Assembly (NCBI GenBank): GCA_026936335.1
Contig: JAPMXV010000021.1
Location: 124,001 to 188,000, forward strand
Length of the DNA: 64,000 bases
Direction of reading: 5' to 3'
DNA from: Mantamonas sphyraenae
Lineage: Eukaryota; CRuMs; Mantamonadidae
The notes beneath the pieces are model-generated. The model made no database searches and was not told the DNA's origin. It worked only from the letters and a program-made list of their open reading frames with translations. Position numbers and translations under genes: made by a program. Below are positions 21,402-30,571 of the stretch, piece by piece; within the stretch, counting starts at the first letter, position 1, and each line of letters opens with the position of its first letter.

Positions 21402-22746
21402 AGATGCAGTGGAAGAAGATCCAGAGACGAGTCTGTCGGCGTCGAGCAGTAGTGACGAGAGCATGCAGGGGACGGTGGACGGCCAAGAAGGCGAGGGTCC
21501 AGAAGGTGAGCGATCTGCGCAAACGCAGTCGCAGCTGGCGGACGAGGCAGAGACAAAGAGGGAGACAGAATCACACGAGGTGCAGGGAAATGAGGACACT
21601 GCGGATGGTATGGACAACGCAGCCATGGTGGCGGTGGCATTGGAGAGCGACGTGTCGGACGAAGACGACGAGAAGCAGGACCGGAGCAATTCCTCCGAGC
21701 GCGAGGAGGGTCGTACGAAGGACCCCAGCACAAAGGAGGGAGCCAGCACAGAGGACACACAGAGCACAAGGGGACGGGATGAGAGCAGGGAAAGCATGAC
21801 GAAGCGACCGTTGAGGAGCAAGAAGAGGAGGTCGTCAAAGGGGAGCAAAGGGCGTGCGTTGCCATCGCTGCACACGCTGCTGCAAGACTCGCCACAGATT
21901 TCGTATGTGGTGCTGGAGAACCTGACGCAAGGGTACACGCAACCGTGTGTGATGGACGTCAAGATTGGGACGCGTCAGGGGTCGCACGCAGTGTACGGCA
22001 GTGGGACCAAGAAGCCGCGGCTGGTGAGCAAGTACAGGACCAGCACACAGCTGGGCTTTTGTGTGAGCGGGTTGCGCACGTATGCACCGGGCAGCGATGA
22101 GGTGGTTGTGCGTGACAAGCTGCACGGACGCAAGCTGGACAAGCACACCGTGGCCGGCACGCTGATGGAGTACTTTGACGTCGACGGACGACGGTTGGAT
22201 ACACACAGGCACATGTTGCACGAGTGCATCGCAAACATGCGTGCGCTGTACAGCCTCTTTCAGCGGCAAACCACCTTTCTCTTTTGCTCTTCCAGCCTCC
22301 TCTTTCTCTACGAACGGCTGCCTGCGGCACAGCTCGCCGGCACTCCGATTGACTTTGACGATCCGCACGCAGCATGCGGATGCAAAGAATGGGTGGAGGA
22401 TGAGGATGATGAGGATGAGGACGGGGGCGATGCACTGGGGTTGACGCGTGAGCAGGAACGTGCGGTGCATCGGCGTGCACAGGAAGAACGTGGTGGTCAC
22501 TCGCTGGTGCGCATGGCCATGATCGACTTTGCACACACGTATGTGGTGGACGAGGTGGGCGAGGCGGCGCTGGACACTGATTATTTGAGGGGCCTGGGCA
22601 ACCTGATACGTGAGTTTCGCTCCATGGTGCGGCTACTGTGTCCGCAGCATCGCGACGAGGAGCTTGCGAGGAGGAAACGTGCGCAGGAGGAAGAACAAGA
22701 GGAGGAGGAGGGTGATGAGGAGGAGGGCAATGAAACGCTACTTTGA
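20974..22746 (+). CDS. Inositol polyphosphate kinase (IP6K-like)
   Basis: A 590-residue single-exon protein of the IPK family. The N-terminus (AHIFKPIIRRELDFYSRV) resembles the 'FIKPL..RE..FY' segment of IP6Ks. The catalytic P-x-x-x-D-x-K-x-G motif is PCVMDVKIG (D328, K330). It is followed by KYRTSTQLGFCVSG, an SSLLFLYE segment and the Mg-binding MIDFAHTYV near the C-terminus. IP6Ks phosphorylate InsP6 to diphosphoinositol phosphates; IPMK or IP3K activity cannot be excluded from sequence alone. A Ser/Glu-rich insertion of about 180 residues (polyserine near 21,330-21,405, then acidic) separates the N-lobe from the catalytic core, and an acidic tail closes the protein. Start chosen as the first in-frame ATG before the conserved N-lobe. 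Confidence 0.85.
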
Positions 22747-22847
22747 CCAACCCTTCCCATGCGACCGCATTACAGTGGATCCGAATCGGAGGGGGAGGGG
22801 AGGACGAGGAATTGCAGCATCACGTCATCGACCTGTCGTCGTTGCTG

Positions 22848-22973
22848 ATGGCCGGTGCGGCTGCGGCGGATGTGGAACAGCCTCTGCAGCAGCAGCAAGC
22901 ACACGGTGGGCATGGTCAACAGGGCATGGATAACGCACACGGACATGGACATGGTGGCATCGGTGCAGACGAG

Positions 22974-23011
<38 letters not shown>

Positions 23012-24020
23012 GGGAGGAGGGGAGGCGGACGGAATGGGAATGGGACTGGGAGGAGAGGGAGCGGAGGAGGGCGGGCCTCGATCACTGGCAGAGGCGTTTG
23101 CAGGGCTTTCTGGAGAACAGCAGCGCGTGTTGGCCTTGCTGATCAACTGGACGGCGTACACTCTTCCGTTTCTGTGTCTGTTGGTGCTTGTGTTTGTGTA
23201 CGCACACGCTGTGGGCCTGCTGTGGTACGTGTGGTTTGCGGGCGCGGCGACGTTCTGCCAAAACGTGCTTGTGAGCGAGATTGCACTCAAACAAGACCGC
23301 CGTGTGAGCCGTGTGGCTCTTGTGGTGGCCGTGGCAGGGGCCCACCTTGCGTTGCTGGTGTGGGCCAACGGCGCGGCCCTTGTGGAGCTGCTTGCCTTTG
23401 ATGCACCGCGCAACCCGGTGACTGGCGCCCCGTTGGCATTGGAGGCGTGGGATGCACTGTGGTACGTGTTTCTGGTGGACATGGCAACGCGTTTGACAGT
23501 GCATGTGCTCAAGGCTGGCGTGCTGTTTGCTCGCGGACACAAGCCCCCGTTCAAGCGCACTGCCATGGTGTACAATGCCATCGAAATGGTGGCCATTGCC
23601 GTGCGTGTGTTGGGCCCTGTGCCCGTGTGGTACCGCTACTTTTCCGGTCCACAGTTTGGGGTGAGCTTTGGCAACATCCTCGCCGCCACATACCTGGTGT
23701 TCAAGTTTCCCCAGTGTGCGGCACGCATGCGCTTGACGGCGTACGCGGTGACGGATGCAATGATGGGTCGTTTGGAGTGGGGTCATTACACGTCGGCACG
23801 CGAGTTGCAACAGGCCGACGACGAGTGTTCGATTTGTCAGGAGGCGTACACCTCGCCCATCAGCCTGCCCTGCGACCATGTCTATTGCGAGGACTGCATC
23901 AGCGAGTGGCTCAACGCACACAACACCTGTCCCCTGTGTCGTGCCGTGGTCGACAAGCCCGTGCACACGCGCGAGCAGTACAAAAACGGCAGTACGCTGG
24001 CTTTAATGTACATTTTCTGA
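22848..24020 (+). CDS. RING finger and transmembrane protein (RNFT1/2-like E3)
   Basis: 390 residues from ATG 22848. The N-terminus is low complexity, with a polyglutamine run (about 22,970-23,012) and Gly/Glu-rich sequence. It is followed by several membrane segments (for example TLPFLCLLVLVFVYAHAVGL and VALVVAVAGAHLALLVWA, with further segments near 23,460-23,720). The C-terminus is a complete C3HC4 RING: CSICQEAYTSPISLPCDHVY, then CEDCISEWLNAHNTCPLCRA. This order and the ending NGSTLALMYIF match RNFT proteins, membrane E3 ubiquitin ligases linked to ER quality control. It lies 101 nt after the kinase gene on the same strand and converges on the F-box gene with 14 nt between stops. A short upstream exon cannot be excluded, because a CCGCATTACAG acceptor-like site lies near 22,775. 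Confidence 0.8.
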
Positions 24021-24034
24021 GTGGTTTCCACATT

Positions 24035-25633
24035 TCACACAGCCTCCCAGTGTTGTCCTCCCCCGTTTGCTAGAGCTCCCACGTGGCGTGCATGATGCCA
24101 ATGGCGCACGATGGCCCAGACGTGGCGGATGCCAGGGGTGTCCTTGGGGCCAACTGCATGCCGCATGGGGGTGAGCGCGATGGCAGAGAACCCATTTGCT
24201 GTGCATGCGATTGCACTGACAATGGATGGGAGGAGGAACAGGCCAAAAACCCAGCCAGGGACCACCCACGCTTGCGTGCGCTGCAACACGAGCATTGCAT
24301 GACAGAAAAACAGCCCACCCCACAATCCGGTAATCACAAGCATGGGCTTTCGTGACATTGGTTTGTCCCACACGAGGACAAGCCGAAGGATCATCAGAGC
24401 AAGTGTGAGGAGGGACGGGATTGCCGTAGTCGCATCGCTTTGATGCAACATGCATGGGAGCGACACAGACACAGTCGCCACGACAGGCAGCGCAATCAGA
24501 ATGGTTGTTTCTGAAAAGAGAACCTTTGGATCGCGTTCTCGACAGAGGCGAAACATGACGACGATGAGGGTCAGGGCAAAGGTGAAGCCGATCAGAATCA
24601 CAGGGGCCGAAAAGAGCATCGATTCACTGTGAGAGTATGAAGGGTCACGTATGCAACCGTCCAAGGCGAATGTGTTGAAGGATGCCATGAACCAAGCCAG
24701 CAGCCAGGCAAACATCACCCCAAAAGTCAGGAAGCACAGCTCCGCCACCACAAAGATGCACATGCCCATGCGACCTGCTCTGTAAACCCACCGTGCAATC
24801 AAACACGGCAAGAATGCACCAAGGGCGCTGATGTACGCAATGGCACGGAGCAGAGACATTGTCAACCCTGGACCCTCAGGGGTGTCGACCACAGCCAACT
24901 GAAGCACAAGGGATCCCCCGTACGGGAACACAAGGATGGCAACAGTCATTGTGAACCACCAGGCTGAGATGTTTCCGTTCATGGACAGCTTCAACTTGGC
25001 TCGTTGCACGATTTTGTCCGGTCGCTGAAACTCCTGCACTGCCATGCGTGCAAGAGCATCCAACCCCTTGGATTGTGCTGTCCACAGAGCCACCGCTGCG
25101 TCACGTAGCGACCACTGACCTTCACTGAGGTCAACATGTCGTTCGAGGTCCACAAACGAGAACAAACTCTCCTCTTCCTCGACACCCTCCCGCTCGTTGT
25201 GAAGTCGAAGAACTCGTTGCTCTTGCGGAGACAGTTCCAATCCACTGTCTGCATCACGTTGGAGCAGGGCAAGATACAGACCTCGTTGCTCCTCGCTCAG
25301 TTCCCGCGGAAAGTCTCTCGCGTTCCACTGGTACGCCCCACTCCCACTCCCTCGTTGCGACCCCACCTCACGTCTCACATGCTCCCACAGCAACCCATGG
25401 CCTTCTTCCGAATTCAAAATGCTGTACATCCGCCACGAAGTCATCGATAGTGCCACAAACGACGCCACTGAAAGATGGTTGGCAATGCGCAGCACCACCT
25501 CGTCCGGCAGCTGTCCCAGAGGCAACCGCGTCAAATCCGCCGTGTCATCCACATCCATGTCCGCCTTTCCTTCGCCACGAGCACGTGGAAACGCATTTGC
25601 GGCGTCAAAGAGCAGAATTTCTGATTCGGACAT
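24035..25633 (-). CDS. F-box protein with about eight transmembrane segments
   Basis: 532 residues, single exon, ATG 25633. An F-box lies at residues about 36-75 (LPLGQLPDEVVLRIANHLSV ... VALSMTSWRMYSIL). A charged soluble region follows to about residue 225. The C-terminal half has about eight hydrophobic segments, for example AWWFTMTVAILVFPYGGSLV, IFVVAELCFLTFGVMFAWLL, PVILIGFTFALTLIVVMF, TILIALPVVATVSVSLPCML and VVPGWVFGLFLLPSIVSAIA. F-box domains normally bind Skp1 in SCF ubiquitin ligases. A polytopic membrane anchor is an unusual partner and would place an SCF complex on a membrane. The membrane half was not assigned to a known family; a loose resemblance to TMEM185-type proteins could not be tested. 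Last gene of a five-gene minus-strand array. Confidence 0.7.
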   Translation of the reverse strand: MSESEILLFDAANAFPRARGEGKADMDVDDTADLTRLPLGQLPDEVVLRIANHLSVASFVALSMTSWRMYSILNSEEGHGLLWEHVRREVGSQRGSGSGAYQWNARDFPRELSEEQRGLYLALLQRDADSGLELSPQEQRVLRLHNEREGVEEEESLFSFVDLERHVDLSEGQWSLRDAAVALWTAQSKGLDALARMAVQEFQRPDKIVQRAKLKLSMNGNISAWWFTMTVAILVFPYGGSLVLQLAVVDTPEGPGLTMSLLRAIAYISALGAFLPCLIARWVYRAGRMGMCIFVVAELCFLTFGVMFAWLLAWFMASFNTFALDGCIRDPSYSHSESMLFSAPVILIGFTFALTLIVVMFRLCRERDPKVLFSETTILIALPVVATVSVSLPCMLHQSDATTAIPSLLTLALMILRLVLVWDKPMSRKPMLVITGLWGGLFFCHAMLVLQRTQAWVVPGWVFGLFLLPSIVSAIACTANGFSAIALTPMRHAVGPKDTPGIRHVWAIVRHWHHARHVGALANGGGQHWEAV

Positions 25634-25722
25634 TTCCTCCCGCAACAAAGACGTTCCCCTGCCTCACCCATCGCATCCATTGCCACAACAACAACCACAC
25701 CAACCGATGCATTCACAGTACG

Positions 25723-26823
25723 TCACCGAGGAACCACTTTGATGGAACGGATGGCATTCAACGAGGACAGAGGCAGCTCGTCTTGATCCTCTTCGATCAG
25801 GGTCAGCCCGTTCAGGTAAAGATCCGCATCCCCGTGCTTCTTGGCCACAGCAGCACGCACCTGCGCCACTGTGTTTGTCGTTTTGATGCGCTGTTCCTTC
25901 GATCGTCCTGCCACACGCAACGGAACCGTCGCCGGAGCACGCACCACCCTCTTCTTGGCCTTTGTACTCTTTCCGTACGCGTGCGAATCCAAGGCGGATG
26001 ACGACGACGACGATGTCGTCGTCGATGACGATGTGGAAGACGACGGATACGCAGAGGCACCGTAGGCGTCGTAGTCGTCGTAGTTTGATCCGCCGTTTTC
26101 GTACTTTGCCGCGTACAGCGCCATTTCCTCCTCTTCGGTGAGTTTCTTGCGTCCCATGTTGAATGTGATCCCCTCTTCTTGCATGAGCAGGTTGTCCTTG
26201 TTGTACGCGTCCCACGGATCCCTGCGTTCGTGGCCGTCCACGAGCGAACTCCAGCTCGTGATTCCTCCCAACGCGGCGTAGTCACTCCCTCCGCCTGCCA
26301 GGTTGTTCACAGGCCTCCCCGCTGCCTCTCGTTCCTCTCTGCTTTCTACCACCGTCTCATGGTCAGCCCACTTGTAGTCACAGTCGCAGGAGTACGGCGA
26401 CACAAACTCGTCACACTTGCACCGCGTGCATGCATGAAGACCCTTGACACCGTGCTCATCCGGTTTGTGCTTACACTGACACCGTACCGTCCATGTGCCA
26501 TGCGCCGGAATGTACTCGTAGTGTTTGCAGGCGCACTTCTTGCACCCGAGCCGCCCTTCCTCGTCGTACACGTCGTGCTGCTTGAACCTGTGCTGGCAGA
26601 AGCACTTTGAGGAGGGTCCCACCATTTTGCAGTCCACCAGTGTCTCCTTGTTGCGCCAGGAAACGTACCAGCGCGGGCCGTTTCGATTCCGTTCCCTTAC
26701 AGCCGCGTACTCCTCCTCGCTCAGCAGTTCACCTGTGCCGTCATCCCCAGTGACACGCAGATACTCCAGATATGCTTCGACGTGTTGTGCCCCCTCTGCA
26801 TTCACCACGATGCGCTCAGCCAT
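25723..26823 (-). CDS. FAM221-family Cys-rich protein
   Basis: 366 residues from ATG 26823. An in-frame ATG at 26874 overlaps the stop of the upstream gene as ATGA and is less likely. The central Cys/His-rich region is the FAM221 hallmark: KCFCQHRFKQHDVY, CKKCACKHYEYIPAHG, CQCKHKPDEH, CTRCKCDEFVSPYSCDCDY, about a dozen Cys and several His that could bind zinc. The C-terminal third has a polyserine tract and an extra ubiquitin-like-sized domain ending ELPLSSLNAIRSIKVVPR. FAM221 proteins occur mainly in ciliated eukaryotes and their biochemical role is not established. It sits 47 nt after the exonuclease-phosphatase gene. Confidence 0.8.
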   Translation of the reverse strand: MAERIVVNAEGAQHVEAYLEYLRVTGDDGTGELLSEEEYAAVRERNRNGPRWYVSWRNKETLVDCKMVGPSSKCFCQHRFKQHDVYDEEGRLGCKKCACKHYEYIPAHGTWTVRCQCKHKPDEHGVKGLHACTRCKCDEFVSPYSCDCDYKWADHETVVESREEREAAGRPVNNLAGGGSDYAALGGITSWSSLVDGHERRDPWDAYNKDNLLMQEEGITFNMGRKKLTEEEEMALYAAKYENGGSNYDDYDAYGASAYPSSSTSSSTTTSSSSSSALDSHAYGKSTKAKKRVVRAPATVPLRVAGRSKEQRIKTTNTVAQVRAAVAKKHGDADLYLNGLTLIEEDQDELPLSSLNAIRSIKVVPR

Positions 26824-26870
26824 GGACACAAACGTTTGTTTTTGGGTGCACAGCGCACATTCACCCCACT

Positions 26871-28499
26871 TCATTCGCCCACCACTCCCATCGCCGCCAC
26901 AAACACATCCGCAAACGACCCACGCGCACGCGCCGCGCCATCGTCATCCTTGAAGCTTGTGGCAAACTCGTCTGCCGTCACTGTGCGCATGGCACGCAGC
27001 GTTTCCAGCGCCTGATCGCGATCCATCCCAGCATGTGTGCGAAGGAATGCATTGGTGATCATTCCCGTGCGATGGATGCCTGCCGAGCAATGCACCAGGA
27101 TGTGCACCTTGCTCTCCTCCAGAAGCTTTCGCATCGTGTCAAACACACCCCAAAGCTCCTCGTATCGTTCGGGAACAGGAGGCACTCCGTGGTCCAGTGG
27201 AAAGTGCAGCCATTGCATGTCACCGTATGCTTCCACCTGTTTCTCCACAGCCTCTGGCCTCTCGTTCCCTCCCAAAAGCGTCAGTACGGCGCGGCAGGCT
27301 GTGTGCTCGTGCAACACCTCCACTGTGTTGCGTCGAGGACGATGCCACAGGCCAATGGCACCATTCAACACGGGCACCCACTGGATTTCCATCTCTGGAG
27401 GGATGTCCGGATCCGGCACGGGCTGCCACACCTCGTCACTACCAGCAAACACCTCACCGCCATACTTCCCACGCACCGCACTGCCCAAAGGATTCAATAC
27501 AGCCCACAGCGCTTCGTCGTCGTCCAATCCATTGCCAAAACCGTCAAACAGCCGCTCCACATGCGTCAGATTGCCAAACGAGGACACAGCAATCGCCTTG
27601 ATCATTCCCACCAGCGTCTTCGGCTCCTCCTCCTCCTCATCCTCCTCCGCATCCTTCGTCACCTTTCCTCCACCCTTGCCCTGATTCTTCTTTTTCTTTT
27701 GCACCACCAGCTGAGCCAGGGACTCCTGCGTCAACAGATCGAGACGGGTGGGCACCCGCAGTTTGACGGATTTCCCCTTTTTGCGCTTCCCGTTGTTCAC
27801 GTACAGGGTATAGCCCCTCTCCACATAGTCCTTTGGCACTGTGTTATCCGTGGTTGCGCCCACGGCGACTCTGCGTTTCAGCAGCTCGCACAGACAACGC
27901 GCAATGTTTCGGCTATCGTCAATCCCGCTGTGGTGTCGTCCCTCGAGCTCCAGTCCCAGACCAGACAGCATGTCGGTCATCCCATGCACCTTTGTGCGCA
28001 GGGCATGGCTCGCCACATTCTTCAGATTGCACCAACGTTGGAACAGAGGCGGCATGGCCTCTGCCTCCAATCCGGCACGGGCCCACTGCCGCGGCAGCAT
28101 GGATTTCAAATCCCAATCGCCACACGTCACGCACAACACACTTCCATCGTCTGCATCCAGTCCATGTGCCTTCAGATGCTCCTGCAGCGACGCCAGAACG
28201 TCGACAAACACGGGTGCCTTGTCGACCCACTCCTGCTCTATGCCTGTCAGTTCCGTGCAAAATGCAGTCAACTGTGGATGCGCCTCTGGTTTCACATAGC
28301 TGTGAAACTCGGCCTCATCCACCACCTGGCCCCGCACGGCGTCCACCACCACCACGGGCCACTCGATGATCTCCTGCTCTCGCGACACCACAGACCCGCG
28401 GTCCGAGTCACACGTAGCCTCAAAATCCAGCACCAGGTAGTGGGTCACCTCCACCGGCGCACTGCTCTCCTGGCTCTGTGTCTCGCCTCGTGTGGACAT
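26871..28499 (-). CDS. ERI1-type 3'-5' exonuclease fused to a Cys-based protein phosphatase
   Basis: 542 residues, single exon, ATG 28499. The N-terminal half is a DEDDh exonuclease of the ERI1/ERI3 type: LVLDFEATCD (D25, E27), a central CGDWDL aspartate and the final H and D in GRHHSGIDDSRNIARC. Such enzymes trim histone mRNA 3' ends, 5.8S rRNA or small RNAs. After a Lys/Glu-rich linker (about residues 290-330), the C-terminal half is a tyrosine/dual-specificity phosphatase-like domain. It has GLWHRPRRNTVEVL, an LLGGNE strand, a general-acid region FPLDHGVPPV and the active-site loop VHCSAGIHRTGM (C471-x5-R477). Both active sites look intact. No frameshift or intron separates the halves, so this reads as one protein. 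Substrate of the phosphatase half is unknown; RNA 5'-phosphatase activity, as in DUSP11, is one possibility. Confidence 0.85.
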   Translation of the reverse strand: MSTRGETQSQESSAPVEVTHYLVLDFEATCDSDRGSVVSREQEIIEWPVVVVDAVRGQVVDEAEFHSYVKPEAHPQLTAFCTELTGIEQEWVDKAPVFVDVLASLQEHLKAHGLDADDGSVLCVTCGDWDLKSMLPRQWARAGLEAEAMPPLFQRWCNLKNVASHALRTKVHGMTDMLSGLGLELEGRHHSGIDDSRNIARCLCELLKRRVAVGATTDNTVPKDYVERGYTLYVNNGKRKKGKSVKLRVPTRLDLLTQESLAQLVVQKKKKNQGKGGGKVTKDAEEDEEEEEPKTLVGMIKAIAVSSFGNLTHVERLFDGFGNGLDDDEALWAVLNPLGSAVRGKYGGEVFAGSDEVWQPVPDPDIPPEMEIQWVPVLNGAIGLWHRPRRNTVEVLHEHTACRAVLTLLGGNERPEAVEKQVEAYGDMQWLHFPLDHGVPPVPERYEELWGVFDTMRKLLEESKVHILVHCSAGIHRTGMITNAFLRTHAGMDRDQALETLRAMRTVTADEFATSFKDDDGAARARGSFADVFVAAMGVVGE

Positions 28500-28609
28500 G
28501 GTGTTTGGTTGGTTTTTGGATTTCTGCTGGTTGAGGCAGCGACGATTTTCCGGGAAGCTTTTTTTCTTCATTGGTCGGGGCCGTGTGACGCCCTCCAAGC
28601 CACTCACTC

Positions 28610-30454
28610 TCACTTGCTCTTGCCACTGTTGACACGCTCGTAAATGAGCATGCTGGGCTGCACGCGTCCGTAGAGGGCCTTGCGAACGACGTCGTCAAAC
28701 TCGCGTCCCACGGTGCTGTGGATGCTGTCATCGAAACAGATCCACCGGGCCTCCTTGGGTCGGTAGATGTACACGGTGTAGTGCATGCCATAGATGGACA
28801 CCAGTCCGCGCAGCTGGTACGTGGCACTCTCTGCCCCTGGGTACACGTCGGCAATGTCAAACTCCTCGCCTCGGATCACGTCAAACACCTCCAGGATCTC
28901 CTTCTTGCTGGGGTTGGGTGTGGTCCAGATCAGACCCAGCGTCATCACCGTGGGCGTGGACACCAGCCACGTGTTGGTCTTGTTGGTTGCCTCGCAGCCT
29001 TCCGTGTCGCAGCTCTTTTCCGGCTCGTCCGCACTCAACGCGAGCAGCTTGCCAATGTCGGCGCCTGCGTTCTCCTTCTTCAGTTCCACCAGTTGCTGCG
29101 CAGCCGCATAGTGGATGAACTGCTTGTACGTCTCGGGCTCCAGAGACTCACCACACGACGCACAGCTGTACTGCTCGCACAGGGTGATGCCAAACACGTG
29201 GTGCACCAGACACGGCGGCAGACAATCCTTCTCCTCCTCACCCTCCGCACCCACAAACTCGTTGTGCAAATGCTCCAGAATCGCCACGTACGCCTCGCTC
29301 GCATCGTCCATACGACCCAGTTGGAACTTGCTCTCATTGCTGAACAGCATGTGCAGTGCGTAGCGAAGTCGGTCAGGCGGACACACGTCCCGGAAGCCGT
29401 AGTGGTACTCGTTGAAGATGAACTTGAGCGCACAAAAGATGCACGCCGTGTCGTTGTGCACGTGATCCTTGTACTCGATGCTCTCCAGACGCACCGCAAA
29501 GCTACGCGACGCCCACAGCACCTGCAGCACTACGTTTACAAAGCAGTTGTTCTGTCACACACACACACACACACACACACACATTCGCGCGCGGTTTTTC
29601 TGTGGGTCAGCGGAATTCCAACAAACGCGATTATCAACCCCTCCGCCCTTTTTTTGGGCGCCCTGCACTCACCTGCCCTGCGTTGCGCAGTCCCTTGGCC
29701 GCATAGATCGACTCGCCAAATGACAACGTGTCATCAAACGCCTTTGTCGACTCGCGCAGAGACTGACTCACGTCGGGAGTCAGGATCAACGAGTTGCTCA
29801 TGGCCAGCTCCTGCGCCTTTTCGTGCCCGTTGTTGTCTCCGTCGCCAAACTCGTACTCCTTTGTGTCCGGCTGTACGTGGAAGCTCACCGCCCCGTTCCA
29901 CGACGAGTCTGTGTTGTGTGTCATTCCCATCGTGTAAGCCGCGAGGGGCCCTTTTGCACGCCGCGTTTGCGACCCTCGCCGCCTCCCTGTTGGGTCACCT
30001 ACCGAAACACTGCAGCCGCAGCGTGCGCCCTGCAATGCGCATGGCTTCGTGCAACTCCTGTCATGGACAAGGGCAAAACAAACACACGCGTGCGCATTCC
30101 GTTTGCAAAGCAACCAGGGACGGACACGGAAAACGGAACGGGTTTTTTAGCGGAATCGGTGTGTGGTGTGTCAGCGTATCGGCTCTCGGCTCTCTCCATG
30201 ACCCTCCTACGTGCCCTTGTCTCGCCCCACTGTGCTTCCACCGCAACACGTACCACCGTGCTTGTGATGGTGCACATGTCACCCTCATCGTCCTTGAAAC
30301 GCAGCGTCAGCAGCGCGGAGCTGGGCATCGCAAAGGTCTCTTTGCACATGGCCACAAACGTGTCAAACTCCACATCCCGACGCTGGCTCAGCCGATGGAT
30401 GTCGTCACCGTACACCAGTTTGCACACCACCGTGTCTGAAGACGAAGAGGACAT
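28610..30454 (-). CDS. PB1 domain-USP (USP53/54-like) deubiquitinase, 4 exons
   Basis: Exons (minus strand): 30454-30254, 30057-30003, 29908-29673 and 29551-28610, giving 477 residues. Splices are GTACGT/GACAG, GTAGGT/ACACAG and GTGAGT/GACAG, all phase-consistent. Exons 1-2 encode a PB1 domain: CKLVYGDDIHRLSQRRDVEF, then FKDDEGDMCTITS and ELHEAMRIAGRTLRLQCF. Exons 3-4 encode a compact USP domain whose Cys box (KGLRNAGQNNCFVNVVLQVL, C167) matches the USP53/54 type (GLLNEPGQNSCFLN). CIFCALKFIF, a Cys pair CASCGE with CDTEGC, and the His box YGMHYTVYIY (H421) with FDD follow. Cys, His and Asp are all present, so activity is plausible; animal USP53/54 act on Lys63-linked chains. PB1 domains pair with other PB1 proteins. 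Intron 3 carries a (CA)n run next to the acceptor. Confidence 0.8.
29552..29582. repeat. (CA)n tract next to a splice acceptor
   Basis: About 14 CA units lie inside intron 3 of the PB1-USP gene. Read on the transcribed strand they form a (GT)n run ending directly at the GACAG acceptor. Confidence 0.9.
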
Positions 30455-30571
30455 TGCAGCAGCCTGTGATCAGTTTGGCTCCAACGTCGCATCCCACCAC
30501 ACACCGCAAGCAATCCTCACACCTGACCACGTTTCCATTTCCATTCCAACCCTCCCACCTCGTGCTCACAC

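Noticed and set aside
26772-28643. 623-codon plus-strand open frame opposite the exonuclease-phosphatase gene
   Set aside because: His/Arg/Leu-rich shadow of a clearly conserved minus-strand gene.
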